Below are positions 52,135 through 61,183 of a stretch of DNA of 64,000 bases, piece by piece (the first letter of the stretch is position 1; each line of letters opens with the position of its first letter). Location: positions 28,881-92,880 of the forward strand of contig NZ_FXUA01000011.1 in assembly GCF_900182815.1 (NCBI RefSeq), written 5' to 3'. The DNA comes from Algoriphagus winogradskyi (GTDB lineage: Bacteria > Bacteroidota > Bacteroidia > Cytophagales > Cyclobacteriaceae). Both the position numbers and the translations under genes were made by a program. The notes beneath the pieces were generated by a model, which was not told the origin of the DNA, ran no database searches, and saw nothing but the letters and a program-made list of their open reading frames with translations.

Positions 52135-52689
52135 CTAGACAGTGAGTTCGTTTTCGGATTGTATTTCAATCCCTTTTTTTACCACTTGGACGGCAATGAA
52201 AAATAGTACAGACATGAAAATCCACACATCTCCCCCCTCCAAATGAAGCTTTTTCATATCAATAGCTGGAATGCCCTGGGTAGTAAGCCAATGGTAGAAA
52301 TTTGCTCCGCAATTTGAAAATAGGCCGATGGCAAATGCCAGATAGGTGAAATTCAACATGAATTTTTTCAGCTCAGAGGTGAAAGGCTGTGAAAATGAAA
52401 GGGTCTTATTGGAAAAAAGCTTAATAATTTGATGAAAAAGGAGAATTTTCAGTACTGCAACAATACTCATTACAAGCGTAAGAATTAGAAAATGTCCAGA
52501 GTCAAAATTATAAATAGCAGTGAAGTCCACTTTCTCCCAGAAATTTTTGGCTCCCTCAGGATTGATAAATAAGGTTATAAATGTGTTGACGATGATAGCG
52601 CCAGCTTCCACCATCAAAGCGATGTAAAAAATCCATGCCATGACGTGCAAGATTTTCAAAGTCTTATTCGCATTAAGTTTGGTTTCCAT
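52135..52689 (-). CDS. DUF2975 membrane protein
   Basis: A 184-residue protein with four hydrophobic segments (about residues 12-38, 58-82, 108-130 and 150-170), the usual DUF2975 pattern, always next to an XRE regulator as here. Function unknown; a membrane partner controlling the regulator is a reasonable guess. Confidence 0.85.
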   Translation of the reverse strand: METKLNANKTLKILHVMAWIFYIALMVEAGAIIVNTFITLFINPEGAKNFWEKVDFTAIYNFDSGHFLILTLVMSIVAVLKILLFHQIIKLFSNKTLSFSQPFTSELKKFMLNFTYLAFAIGLFSNCGANFYHWLTTQGIPAIDMKKLHLEGGDVWIFMSVLFFIAVQVVKKGIEIQSENELTV

Positions 52690-52819
52690 ATTTATTTACG
52701 TTTGATTCGGTAAATAACAGTAAAAAATTATTGATAAACAATAAATAATTAGCGATCAAAGGAAATTTATTTTTCAATCCGTTGATAGTTTTACCGCCAA
52801 AGGCGATGTACACTAAAGT

Positions 52820-52858
52820 CATAAAAAAAGGTTCAAGCCTGTGAAAGCTTGAACCTTT
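52820..52858 (-). terminator. Intrinsic terminator of fabD
   Basis: On the minus strand, a 12-bp stem AAAGGTTCAAGC/GCTTGAACCTTT (52858-52847 with 52838-52827) followed by T. It lies about 57 bp after fabD. Confidence 0.88.
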
Positions 52859-52914
52859 GGTGTATATACTTTTAATCTACGACCACTTATCCTATGGAAT
52901 CGATGTGTTTGCAG

Positions 52915-53790
52915 TTAAAGACCTGAAACTTCAGCTTCAGGATGGATCTTTTTTACAAGGCCTTGAAGTACTTTTCCCGGACCGCATTCCACAAACTCGG
53001 TAGCGCCATCTGCAACCATGTTTTGGACAGATTGTGTCCATTTTACAGGAGCAGTGAGTTGTGCTATTAGATTGGCTTTAATTTCTGATATTTCAGTAAC
53101 TGCCGTGGTGCTCACATTTTGGTAAACAGGGCAGCTAGGCGTATGGAAAGTGGTTGCTTCTATAGCTGTCTGCAATTTTTCACGAGCTGGCTCCATCAAG
53201 GGAGAATGGAATGCTCCCCCTACAGGTAGTGGTAATGCACGCTTAGCTCCAGCTTCTTTCATCTTTTCGCATGCGATTTCGATGCCTTTATTCGAACCGG
53301 AAATCACTAATTGACCAGGACAGTTATAGTTTGCTGCTACGACTACTTCTTCGGAAATGCTCGCACAGATTTCTTCTACTTTTTCATCGGCTAGACCCAA
53401 AATAGCAGCCATGGTCGATGGGTTGATTTCACAAGCTTCCTGCATGGCAAGGGCTCTTTGGTAAACCAATTTCAGCCCGTCTTCAAAAGCAAGTGTGCCA
53501 TTGGCTACTAATGCTGAAAGTTCGCCCAAAGAATGACCTGCTACCATGTCAGGTGCAAAATCAGGAGTTGTTTTGGCTAAAATTACAGAATGAAGAAATA
53601 CAGCAGGTTGAGTTACGTTAGTTTGCTTGAGTTCCTCTGCAGTCCCGTCGAACATAATGTCTGTAATGCGGAAACCCAAGATCTCATTTGCTCTTTCAAA
53701 TAATTCTTTTGCTTCGGTACTTTCTTCATAAAGTGCTTTTCCCATTCCTGGGAATTGGGCGCCTTGGCCCGGAAAAACAAATGCCTTCAT
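52915..53790 (-). CDS. fabD: Malonyl-CoA:ACP transacylase
   Basis: A 291-residue acyltransferase that loads malonate on acyl carrier protein for fatty-acid synthesis. FPGQGAQFPGMGKAL at the start, nucleophile Ser87 in AGHSLGELS, and the catalytic His in GGAFHSPLM. It stands apart from other fab genes in this window; the 71-bp gap to the DCC gene has no terminator. Confidence 0.96.
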   Translation of the reverse strand: MKAFVFPGQGAQFPGMGKALYEESTEAKELFERANEILGFRITDIMFDGTAEELKQTNVTQPAVFLHSVILAKTTPDFAPDMVAGHSLGELSALVANGTLAFEDGLKLVYQRALAMQEACEINPSTMAAILGLADEKVEEICASISEEVVVAANYNCPGQLVISGSNKGIEIACEKMKEAGAKRALPLPVGGAFHSPLMEPAREKLQTAIEATTFHTPSCPVYQNVSTTAVTEISEIKANLIAQLTAPVKWTQSVQNMVADGATEFVECGPGKVLQGLVKKIHPEAEVSGL

Positions 53791-53861
53791 TAATTGGTGT
53801 TTTTTGTTCGGGGCAAATATAAGTCTTTTCCCAAATGTCGGTTTGCTAGTAAAGCCCGATA

Positions 53862-54299
53862 TTACAACCCAGCAAAACCGGTTTGCTCAAGATTTTCTTG
53901 GGACAGGAATTTAGCTTTTTCCTCAGGACTAGCCAGTCTACAGGTGTTTTTCTTGCCAAACCACCGATACCGGTTTGCTCCAATCCAATCGTAGATAGGG
54001 TCCCGAAGAAATTTGGGTATTAAAATAAGAGCATACAAAGCCGGCCAGAGTCCAGAGAGGTTTCTTGCGATTTTAAGCGCAGCAGTACTTTTGTAATAGA
54101 TTTCCCCCTTTTCTAAAAGCACAATTGAGTCTAAATAATCTTCTCGAACCTCAAATTTGGAAAGTATTTGCCTACTCAAATCCTCCTGCAGTGCTCCTAC
54201 CAAGAAGTGATCTTTATTATCGCGTTGGATTACAAAATCAATGGAAGTATTACATAAGTTGCATACTCCATCAAAGAAGATGATGGATTTGGCTGACAT
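53862..54299 (-). CDS. DCC family thiol-disulfide oxidoreductase-like protein (DUF393)
   Basis: A 145-residue protein with the DCC motif DGVCNLC (Asp10, Cys13, Cys16), followed by helical segments including a hydrophobic LWPALYALILIPKFL. DCC proteins have a thioredoxin-like fold and an unclear redox role. Its start overlaps the stop of the type IX secretion substrate by 1 nt (TAATG). Confidence 0.9.
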   Translation of the reverse strand: MSAKSIIFFDGVCNLCNTSIDFVIQRDNKDHFLVGALQEDLSRQILSKFEVREDYLDSIVLLEKGEIYYKSTAALKIARNLSGLWPALYALILIPKFLRDPIYDWIGANRYRWFGKKNTCRLASPEEKAKFLSQENLEQTGFAGL

Positions 54300-57091
54300 T
54301 ATCGAAGAAGTTGAATCGTTCCTTTTAGAGTCTGCTCTTTTTTCGCAGGATCGAGAACGTCAAAAACTACATTGCCTGAATAATAATAGGTTCCAGCCGG
54401 CAACTCATTTCCATTTTTATCTGTGCCATCCCATCTGATATAAATATCATTTTCATTGCTTTCCAAGCTATTATAGGAGAAAACTTCTACGCCCCAGCGA
54501 TTGACTATCAAAATATCAACTCCTAAAACAAACCGTGGGCATTGCGTAAATGGATTGTCAAAAGCCATGAATGTTTCATTAAATCCATCTCCATTTGGAG
54601 TAAAGGCATTTGGTAGATTATAGCTTGGGCAGTTGTCTACGCAGACTATATTGCTAGGCTCAGATTCATTTCCTGATCGATCTACAGCAGTGATGTAATA
54701 ACATCCTCTATAGTTCGGTAGATTGGAAATAGTAGTTTCTAGGTCTAAAGAAGATAATTCCGCCACTAATTCAAATTGACCAGATTCTCCGTCAGGCGTA
54801 AAGTAAAGTTTATACCCGCTCAGCTCATCATCACAATCTCCTGTGAAATCAGGTGCCCAGCTTAAATCATGCTTATAGGTAGCATTATTGCAAGGGACTT
54901 CTGCGAGGTATTCAGTGCATTCAGGTCCTTCGAAAGTTAATACCGGTGGACATGGAAGGCGATTATCATCAGGCTTAGCACATGCTATTTGAGATTTGTT
55001 TTCAAGAGGATATACTAGTCCGGCTACATTATACGATCCTTTAGTAATAACGTAATAGCAGTATTCCAATTCTTTCTGAAGCGGAATTCCGTTGAAGCTA
55101 CCATCATCTAAATAGCTGAAACCGTCAGATGTCACATCCACATCAGCTATTTTTACAAAAGTAGCATCATCCGCAGCCGCTGCATCTGTTCGATTTCTAT
55201 ATACCTCATGTCTGTACTCGCTTACAGCATTGTTCCAAGGGACAGTGAATTCCCAATTAACTTCAATTGCCTCATTGATTATGGTCAAATCCGTCCAAAC
55301 GGATGAAGCTTTAGAAGAGGTGTCGATTTTTGTGTTTCTATCCAGAAGAACTACCTCGTAATTGTAAACCAGGTTTTGGGTATTTAATCCTGTATCGGTG
55401 AATAGCGTATCCGATGTAATTCCCAAAGAGACTTGTCCTGCATCTCCTGTGAATCCTGTGCTTCGCAAAAGCTCGTAACTATATGGCCCCGGGAATTGTA
55501 CTTTGTCTATGTCATACGGAGGGGTCCATTTTACAAATATCTCGCCAGCAGTAGGGTCAGTTTCTTCTACACTGACATTTGTGATGATAGGTACATCCAC
55601 ATCGATTGTGACGCAAATCTCATCTGAGACTATGCTTTCGCCCAGCCTAGGTTCTGGGTAGGCTGCTACTAATCTATAGCAATAGGTGTTTCCAGGTGCC
55701 AAACCTTCTCCGCCGTTGGTATCAAGGAAGTCTAGCGTTTGCATCGTGGTAGTGCCTATTAGTTCATAACCCGCTCTTATTCCAGTTTCACAGCTATCTG
55801 GCAGATAAGGGTCAGAGTTTATCCTTCTCCAAATCTGCATCTCGTTGGATGAGTTGGCACAGGCGTAAGGGTCCCAGTTCAACTCTACTTCTCTACCAGG
55901 CATTTGTTCTATTTCATCAAAAACTGGAGGCGGACCGACCACTTTGATACGCCACGTTTTAATGTCTACTAAGGCTGGACCAGAACTTGGATCGTCCGTG
56001 ATTCTTACACGGACTTCATATTCCCTTGCTCGCACATGATTACAGACAGTTTGCCAGTCGAAATTAACTACTCCGGGAGTAGGCTGGAATTCACTCTCTG
56101 GGGAGTAAATCGCTGGAGAGGTGGTTATTTCTATAGGCTCCCCAAAGACTTCAATTTTGATTGGATCTCCATCAGGATCTTGGCCTTGAATAATTTCTTC
56201 TATTTTCGTCCCGGCTACCACGCACAGGTCGGGAGGTAAAATCAACTCAGGTCTTCTATTATTTGAGTTTTCGATGATGATCTGCATATCCCGTACTACA
56301 CTTCCGATAAGCTCAAATTTTCCGTTGAGCTTTCTATATTCGTTAATCCTAAATGCCACATTAAATTGTCCCGCGGTACCAGGAGCGTCCCAAATCAAAT
56401 CTCCCGTTATTGGATCTAATCTTAAAAATGCTGGGGTAGTGCCATCTTCTTGATTGAAGCTGAACTCTGGAGAAGCTGGGCTTCTGTAGTTGTTAACTGG
56501 ACGCTGAAATGCTTGCTTTGGAATATCCATTACATAAGCCAAACTATCTCCATCTGGATCGTAAGCACCTGGATTGTGGATGTATCTCACATTCACTGCT
56601 CCATTATCCACTGGAGGAATTGTCAAAACAGGAGAATTATTTACCCCAATAAAGGGATCAATGGTGATGGTAGTTTCCACATAAAAAGGCGTATCCACCG
56701 AGTTATCCATATTTAATGTTTTGTCATTTCGGTTGAATTCCTGAAATCGAATGGTATAAGTTCCGGGACCTTGGAAGGTATGTGTTATTATAAATTCATT
56801 TTTTTCAATTTGATTCCCTAATGGCGTTACAATAGATATATCACTTTCCGTGTTTAATTCAGTGACTCTCCCATCTCCAAAATCAATTTCTCCAGGCCCA
56901 AAGATCACATTAGATCGAGTATCGGTGTATCCAACTACTGTGATTTTATAAGTCAAATTTTGAACAGACACCCGCTCAGCAATGATTTCTCCAGCTCTAA
57001 TGTGTGTTGCCCAAGCTTCAGAAATTCCCGCAATTAGGAAGAGTAAAAAAAGTCCAAGGGTGATTTTCAGCTTCATAATGGTCAAGTTCAT
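54299..57091 (-). CDS. Large secreted protein with type IX secretion type B C-terminal domain
   Basis: A ~930-residue exported protein. Signal peptide ends EAWA (about residue 28 from the first Met; an internal Met6 is an alternative start). Immunoglobulin-like and fibronectin-like repeats fill residues 30-830 (e.g. DPDGDSLAYVM, GQDPDGDPIKIEV, VTAVDRSGNES-type segments). The last ~100 residues, PNAFTPNGDGFNETF and VNRWGVEVFSYNS to WDGTDKNGNELPAGTYYYS, are the gliding-motility-associated C-terminal domain that directs secretion through the type IX system. Likely an adhesin or surface protein. Confidence 0.93.
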   Translation of the reverse strand: MNLTIMKLKITLGLFLLFLIAGISEAWATHIRAGEIIAERVSVQNLTYKITVVGYTDTRSNVIFGPGEIDFGDGRVTELNTESDISIVTPLGNQIEKNEFIITHTFQGPGTYTIRFQEFNRNDKTLNMDNSVDTPFYVETTITIDPFIGVNNSPVLTIPPVDNGAVNVRYIHNPGAYDPDGDSLAYVMDIPKQAFQRPVNNYRSPASPEFSFNQEDGTTPAFLRLDPITGDLIWDAPGTAGQFNVAFRINEYRKLNGKFELIGSVVRDMQIIIENSNNRRPELILPPDLCVVAGTKIEEIIQGQDPDGDPIKIEVFGEPIEITTSPAIYSPESEFQPTPGVVNFDWQTVCNHVRAREYEVRVRITDDPSSGPALVDIKTWRIKVVGPPPVFDEIEQMPGREVELNWDPYACANSSNEMQIWRRINSDPYLPDSCETGIRAGYELIGTTTMQTLDFLDTNGGEGLAPGNTYCYRLVAAYPEPRLGESIVSDEICVTIDVDVPIITNVSVEETDPTAGEIFVKWTPPYDIDKVQFPGPYSYELLRSTGFTGDAGQVSLGITSDTLFTDTGLNTQNLVYNYEVVLLDRNTKIDTSSKASSVWTDLTIINEAIEVNWEFTVPWNNAVSEYRHEVYRNRTDAAAADDATFVKIADVDVTSDGFSYLDDGSFNGIPLQKELEYCYYVITKGSYNVAGLVYPLENKSQIACAKPDDNRLPCPPVLTFEGPECTEYLAEVPCNNATYKHDLSWAPDFTGDCDDELSGYKLYFTPDGESGQFELVAELSSLDLETTISNLPNYRGCYYITAVDRSGNESEPSNIVCVDNCPSYNLPNAFTPNGDGFNETFMAFDNPFTQCPRFVLGVDILIVNRWGVEVFSYNSLESNENDIYIRWDGTDKNGNELPAGTYYYSGNVVFDVLDPAKKEQTLKGTIQLLR

Positions 57092-57298
57092 TTTTAAGGA
57101 GAAATAGAATGTACGAATTTATCCTGTTCTAAGGTTTTAACTTACTTTCTGTTCCTATACGAATTAAATAGAAGTAAGTAGAAAATCCCCGCAAAATCAA
57201 ACATTAAATCTCTACATATAGTTATACATCCAGCAAATTCTTCAAAGGTTGAAGTCTATTTAGAACTGATTAAAATAAGAGAAGTGTTTTTGAATAGA

Positions 57299-57329
57299 TT
57301 GTTTGCTAGTTGTTCCAAATGTAAATTTG
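57299..57329 (+). promoter_or_regulatory. Promoter of sdhCAB
   Basis: TTG (57299-57301) and TAAATTTG (57322-57329) with a 20-nt spacer match the Bacteroidota consensus. Predicted start near 57336, leader about 40 nt. The remaining gap back to 57092 holds nothing else I can name. Confidence 0.65.
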
Positions 57330-57375
57330 GCACAATTAATCAAAGATTTCGTTTTAATCTAATCGCAAAAATTGT

Positions 57376-58056
57376 ATGAGCTGGGTTACAAAAACCTTGA
57401 GTAGCACAATAGGCAGGAAACTGATCATGGCGCTGACCGGACTTTTCCTGATCCTGTTTTTGACAGGTCACGTTTCGGGTAATTTACTGTTATTCAAGGG
57501 TGATGGGGGTGAGGCATTTAATATTTATGCCAAATTCATGACGACGAATCCCGCAGTAAAACTTCTTTCTTACTTGACCTATATTTCCATTATTGGTCAT
57601 GTTATATTTTCTATATGGCTGTCCAAGAGAAATAAATCTGCACGTCCGATTGGCTATGGCGTATCCACTCCGCCATCTACTACAGTTTCTTCCCGCAACA
57701 TGGGCATCTTGGGTACGATCATTCTGATCTTTATCGTGGTTCACATGCAAAGCTTTTGGGCTCAGATGCACTGGGGAGATCTTCCGGTGGTTACCTATGA
57801 CGGAGAGCAATACAAAGATCTTTTCAGTATTGTGACCTTTGCATTTCAAAACGAGCTAATGGTAATCGGATACGTAGTAGCGATGGTTTTCTTGGCCTTC
57901 CACCTTTCTCATGGCTTTGCCAGTGCATTTCAGACCCTAGGTTTGAACCATGCGAAATATTCCCCAGCCATCTCGGTGATCGGAAAAATCTATTGCATCC
58001 TGGTGCCAATTCTTTTTGCCAGCATGCCAGTTTATATCTATTTCACACAGAGCTAA
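57376..58056 (+). CDS. sdhC: Succinate dehydrogenase cytochrome b558 subunit
   Basis: A 226-residue membrane anchor with five hydrophobic helices and several His that can bind the two haems (e.g. GHVSGNLLLF, ISIIGHVIFS, FLAFHLSHGFASAFQ). The single large subunit in place of SdhC+SdhD is the B-type arrangement of Bacteroidota and Bacillus. It anchors SdhAB to the inner membrane and reacts with menaquinone. First gene of the operon. Confidence 0.95.
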   Translation: MSWVTKTLSSTIGRKLIMALTGLFLILFLTGHVSGNLLLFKGDGGEAFNIYAKFMTTNPAVKLLSYLTYISIIGHVIFSIWLSKRNKSARPIGYGVSTPPSTTVSSRNMGILGTIILIFIVVHMQSFWAQMHWGDLPVVTYDGEQYKDLFSIVTFAFQNELMVIGYVVAMVFLAFHLSHGFASAFQTLGLNHAKYSPAISVIGKIYCILVPILFASMPVYIYFTQS

Positions 58057-58069
58057 TCTATAGTCCCCT

Positions 58070-60004
58070 ATGATACTAGATTCAAAATCCCCAATCGGAC
58101 CTTTAGCCGAAAAGTGGACTAAACATAAGTTTAACAGTAAGCTGGTAAACCCAGCAAACAAAAGAAAATACGAAGTAATCGTAGTAGGTACCGGTCTTGC
58201 TGGAGCCTCAGCGGCTGCTTCTCTGGCAGAACTTGGCTATAAAGTGAAAGCATTTTGCTTCCAGGATAGCCCGCGTCGTGCGCACTCTATCGCAGCACAA
58301 GGCGGGATCAATGCTGCCAAAAATTATCAAAATGACGGTGACTCGGTATTCAGACTATTTTACGATACCATCAAAGGTGGAGATTATCGTTCCCGTGAAT
58401 CCAATGTGTACCGTCTTGCAGAAGTTTCTGTAAATATCATTGACCAGTGTGTGGCGCAGGGAGTTCCTTTCGCCAGAGAATATGGTGGATTGCTAGCCAA
58501 CCGTTCATTTGGTGGAGCGCAGGTGTCCAGGACTTTCTATGCTAGGGGCCAAACGGGACAGCAGTTGCTTTTAGGCGCATATTCTGCATTGAGCCGTCAG
58601 GTAGCTAATGGTAAAGTGAAACTTTATCCTCGTACCGAAATGATGGACGTCGTGACTATCGATGGACATGCTAGAGGTATAGTGACCAGAAATCTGATTA
58701 CTGGTAAAATCGAAACTCACGCAGCTCATGCGGTCTTGCTATGTACTGGTGGCTACGGAAACGTATTTTTCCTATCTACCAATGCGATGGGATCGAATGT
58801 AACGGCGGCTTGGAGAGCTCACAAAAAAGGAGCTTACTTCGCCAATCCTTGCTACACGCAGATTCACCCGACTTGTATCCCGGTATCAGGAGACCATCAG
58901 TCCAAGCTGACCTTGATGTCTGAATCACTGAGAAATGACGGTCGAGTGTGGGTACCAAAGACTGTAGAGCTGGCGCAAAAGCTTCGCAAAGGAGAAATCA
59001 AACCTAGAGATATCAAGGAGGAGGATAGGGATTACTACTTGGAGAGAAAGTATCCTTCATTTGGTAACTTGGTTCCTCGTGATGTAGCTTCCAGAAATGC
59101 GAAAGACGTCTGTGACGAAGGTCGCGGCGTAAATGAGACGGGTCAAGCAGTTTTCCTTGATTTCCGAGATGCTATCAATCGTGACAGCGAGGATGCGATC
59201 CGAGCGAGATACGGCAACTTGTTTGATATGTATCAGCAGATCACCGGTGAGAATCCTTACCAGACTCCAATGAAAATATATCCAGCGGTTCACTATACTA
59301 TGGGTGGACTTTGGGTTGATTATAACCTATCTACTACCGTTCCTGGGCTTTACTCCCTAGGAGAGGCAAACTTCTCAGATCACGGAGCAAACAGACTGGG
59401 AGCTTCCGCTTTGATGCAAGGTCTGGCAGATGGATACTTTGTAGTGCCTTATACTATCGGAGATTATTTGGCTCAAATTGGACCAGCACCTGTGGATACC
59501 AATCATCCTGAATTTGCGAAAGCAGAAAAAGGCGTGAAAGATGCCATCCAAAAGCTATTGTCTATCAACGGTGCCAAAACTGTTGATCACTTCCATAAAG
59601 CTCTAGGACATATCATGTGGGAATACTGCGGTATGGCTAGAAATGCAGAAGGTTTGACTAAGGCTAAAGGGATGATTCAGGAGCTTAGAAAGGAATTCTG
59701 GAAAGATGTGAAAGTGTTAGGTGCAAATGAAGAATTGAACCAGACCTTGGAGAAAGCTAGCCGAGTTGCTGATTTCTTAGAGTTGGGAGAATTGATGATT
59801 GATGACGCGCTCAATAGAAATGAGTCTTGTGGCGGTCACTTCAGAACAGAATCTCAAACCCCGGAAGGAGAAGCTCTTAGAGATGATGAGAACTATGCTT
59901 ACGTAGCAGCTTGGGCATTCAAAGGTGAAAATACGCCTGAAGAATTGAATAAAGAACCATTGGTGTTCGAAAACGTGAAGTTGACTCAGAGATCCTACAA
60001 ATAA
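58070..60004 (+). CDS. sdhA: Succinate dehydrogenase flavoprotein subunit
   Basis: A 644-residue subunit with the FAD-binding VVGTGLAGASAAASL, and the covalent flavin His in RAHSIAAQGGINA. Later motifs HPTCIP, LGEANFSDHGANRLGAS and the catalytic Arg/His region are in place. It oxidises succinate to fumarate and passes electrons to SdhB. 13 bp after sdhC. Confidence 0.97.
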   Translation: MILDSKSPIGPLAEKWTKHKFNSKLVNPANKRKYEVIVVGTGLAGASAAASLAELGYKVKAFCFQDSPRRAHSIAAQGGINAAKNYQNDGDSVFRLFYDTIKGGDYRSRESNVYRLAEVSVNIIDQCVAQGVPFAREYGGLLANRSFGGAQVSRTFYARGQTGQQLLLGAYSALSRQVANGKVKLYPRTEMMDVVTIDGHARGIVTRNLITGKIETHAAHAVLLCTGGYGNVFFLSTNAMGSNVTAAWRAHKKGAYFANPCYTQIHPTCIPVSGDHQSKLTLMSESLRNDGRVWVPKTVELAQKLRKGEIKPRDIKEEDRDYYLERKYPSFGNLVPRDVASRNAKDVCDEGRGVNETGQAVFLDFRDAINRDSEDAIRARYGNLFDMYQQITGENPYQTPMKIYPAVHYTMGGLWVDYNLSTTVPGLYSLGEANFSDHGANRLGASALMQGLADGYFVVPYTIGDYLAQIGPAPVDTNHPEFAKAEKGVKDAIQKLLSINGAKTVDHFHKALGHIMWEYCGMARNAEGLTKAKGMIQELRKEFWKDVKVLGANEELNQTLEKASRVADFLELGELMIDDALNRNESCGGHFRTESQTPEGEALRDDENYAYVAAWAFKGENTPEELNKEPLVFENVKLTQRSYK

Positions 60005-60035
60005 ATTCAAGACTTTAATTCATAACTATATTAGT

Positions 60036-60785
60036 ATGAAACTGACATTAAAAATATGGAGACAGAAAAACGCCAGCGATAAAGGCGCATTTGTCACCTA
60101 TCCTATAGATGGAATTTCCACTGACATGTCATTCCTAGAGATGATGGATGTTTTGAATGAGGAACTTGCTGTCAAAGGAGAAGATCCAGTGCACTTTGAT
60201 CACGATTGCCGTGAAGGTATCTGTGGAATGTGCTCTTTATATATCAATGGTCATCCGCATGGCCCTAAGCAGACGACTACCTGTCAGCTTCACATGCGTT
60301 CCTTCTCTGATGGAGATACCATCACAATCGAGCCTTGGAGAGCTGCGGCATTCCCGGTGGTGAAGGATTTGGTGGTCGACCGTGGTTCTTTCGATAGAAT
60401 CATCCAGGCGGGAGGCTATGTGTCTGTGAACACCGGTGGTGTTCCTGATGCGAATGAGATACCTATTCCAAAGAGAATCGCGGATGAGGCTTTCGATTCT
60501 GCTACTTGTATTGGATGTGGAGCCTGCGTGGCAGCCTGTAAGAATGCTTCTGCGATGCTATTCACCTCTGCGAAAATCTCTCAGCTGGCAATGCTTCCTC
60601 AAGGTCAGGTGGAACGTATGTCCAGAGCAGAGAAGATGGTGGCTCAAATGGATGCCGAAGGTTTTGGAGCTTGTACCAACACAGGTGCTTGCGAAGCAGA
60701 ATGTCCTAAAGGAATCAGCCTGACAAATATCGCTCGAATGAACAGAGAGTATTTCTCTGCTTCAGTGAAAAGCGAAAATGTCTAA
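60036..60785 (+). CDS. sdhB: Succinate dehydrogenase iron-sulfur subunit
   Basis: A 249-residue ferredoxin-like subunit. [2Fe-2S]: Cys58, Cys63, Cys66 and Cys83. The second cluster set is CIGCGACVAAC (158-168) and the third CTNTGACEAEC (213-223). It relays electrons from SdhA to SdhC. Last gene of the operon; a terminator follows, beyond which the accessory array starts. Confidence 0.97.
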   Translation: MKLTLKIWRQKNASDKGAFVTYPIDGISTDMSFLEMMDVLNEELAVKGEDPVHFDHDCREGICGMCSLYINGHPHGPKQTTTCQLHMRSFSDGDTITIEPWRAAAFPVVKDLVVDRGSFDRIIQAGGYVSVNTGGVPDANEIPIPKRIADEAFDSATCIGCGACVAACKNASAMLFTSAKISQLAMLPQGQVERMSRAEKMVAQMDAEGFGACTNTGACEAECPKGISLTNIARMNREYFSASVKSENV

Positions 60786-60810
60786 TTGAATTACGAATTC
60801 ATAAAGAATA

Positions 60811-60838
60811 AAAAAGCCGGCGATAGTCGGCTTTTTTT
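60811..60838 (+). terminator. Intrinsic terminator of sdhCAB
   Basis: Stem AGCCGGC with GTCGGCT around a GATA loop (60815-60832), one G-T pair, flanked by A- and T-runs. Confidence 0.88.
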
Positions 60839-61143
60839 GGTTTTGGGGACATTTGGTAATGTTTTCTATTTCGTATATCTGCTGTATAGAAATATATGCG
60901 CAACTGCTGCGTTTCTGAAGAAGCTGGTGTAGTTCTTTGGAATGGGAATAAATGAGAGGGTTGTCAGACAGGTTTTTATTTAAATTGAAGCAGAACTAGC
61001 TGAACGGACTTGACTTGAGTGCCAAAGAGTAATAATTAGCTTATTTTGGGATAGAAATGACAGGTTAAGCACGAAGGTTTGATTAATCGCGGTGTCATTA
61101 GGATATATGAAAAATAAACGAAACTAGTTTCGTATAGCGACTC
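60839..61143. other. Non-coding boundary between sdhB and the cassette array
   Basis: About 305 bp without a convincing ORF. It contains a perfect 16-bp palindrome, ACGAAACTAGTTTCGT (61118-61133), 10 bp before the first R'-like box. I find no clear left half that would complete an attC here, so this may be a decayed attC, an attI-like site or the scar where the array joined the sdh locus. Confidence 0.5.
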
Positions 61144-61152
61144 GTTGTAGCC
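61144..61152 (+). other. First R'-like recombination box (left end of array)
   Basis: GTTGTAGCC preceded by CGACTC. Its reverse complement GGCTACAAC occurs exactly at 62257-62265, near the 3' end of the same cassette, as expected when cleavage falls after the first G of R' and the cassette's own R' is restored on circularisation. Context GC-ACTC-GTT resembles the later R' sites. Confidence 0.65.
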
Positions 61153-61183
61153 AATTTAACGAGACAGATAACCATACACGATT

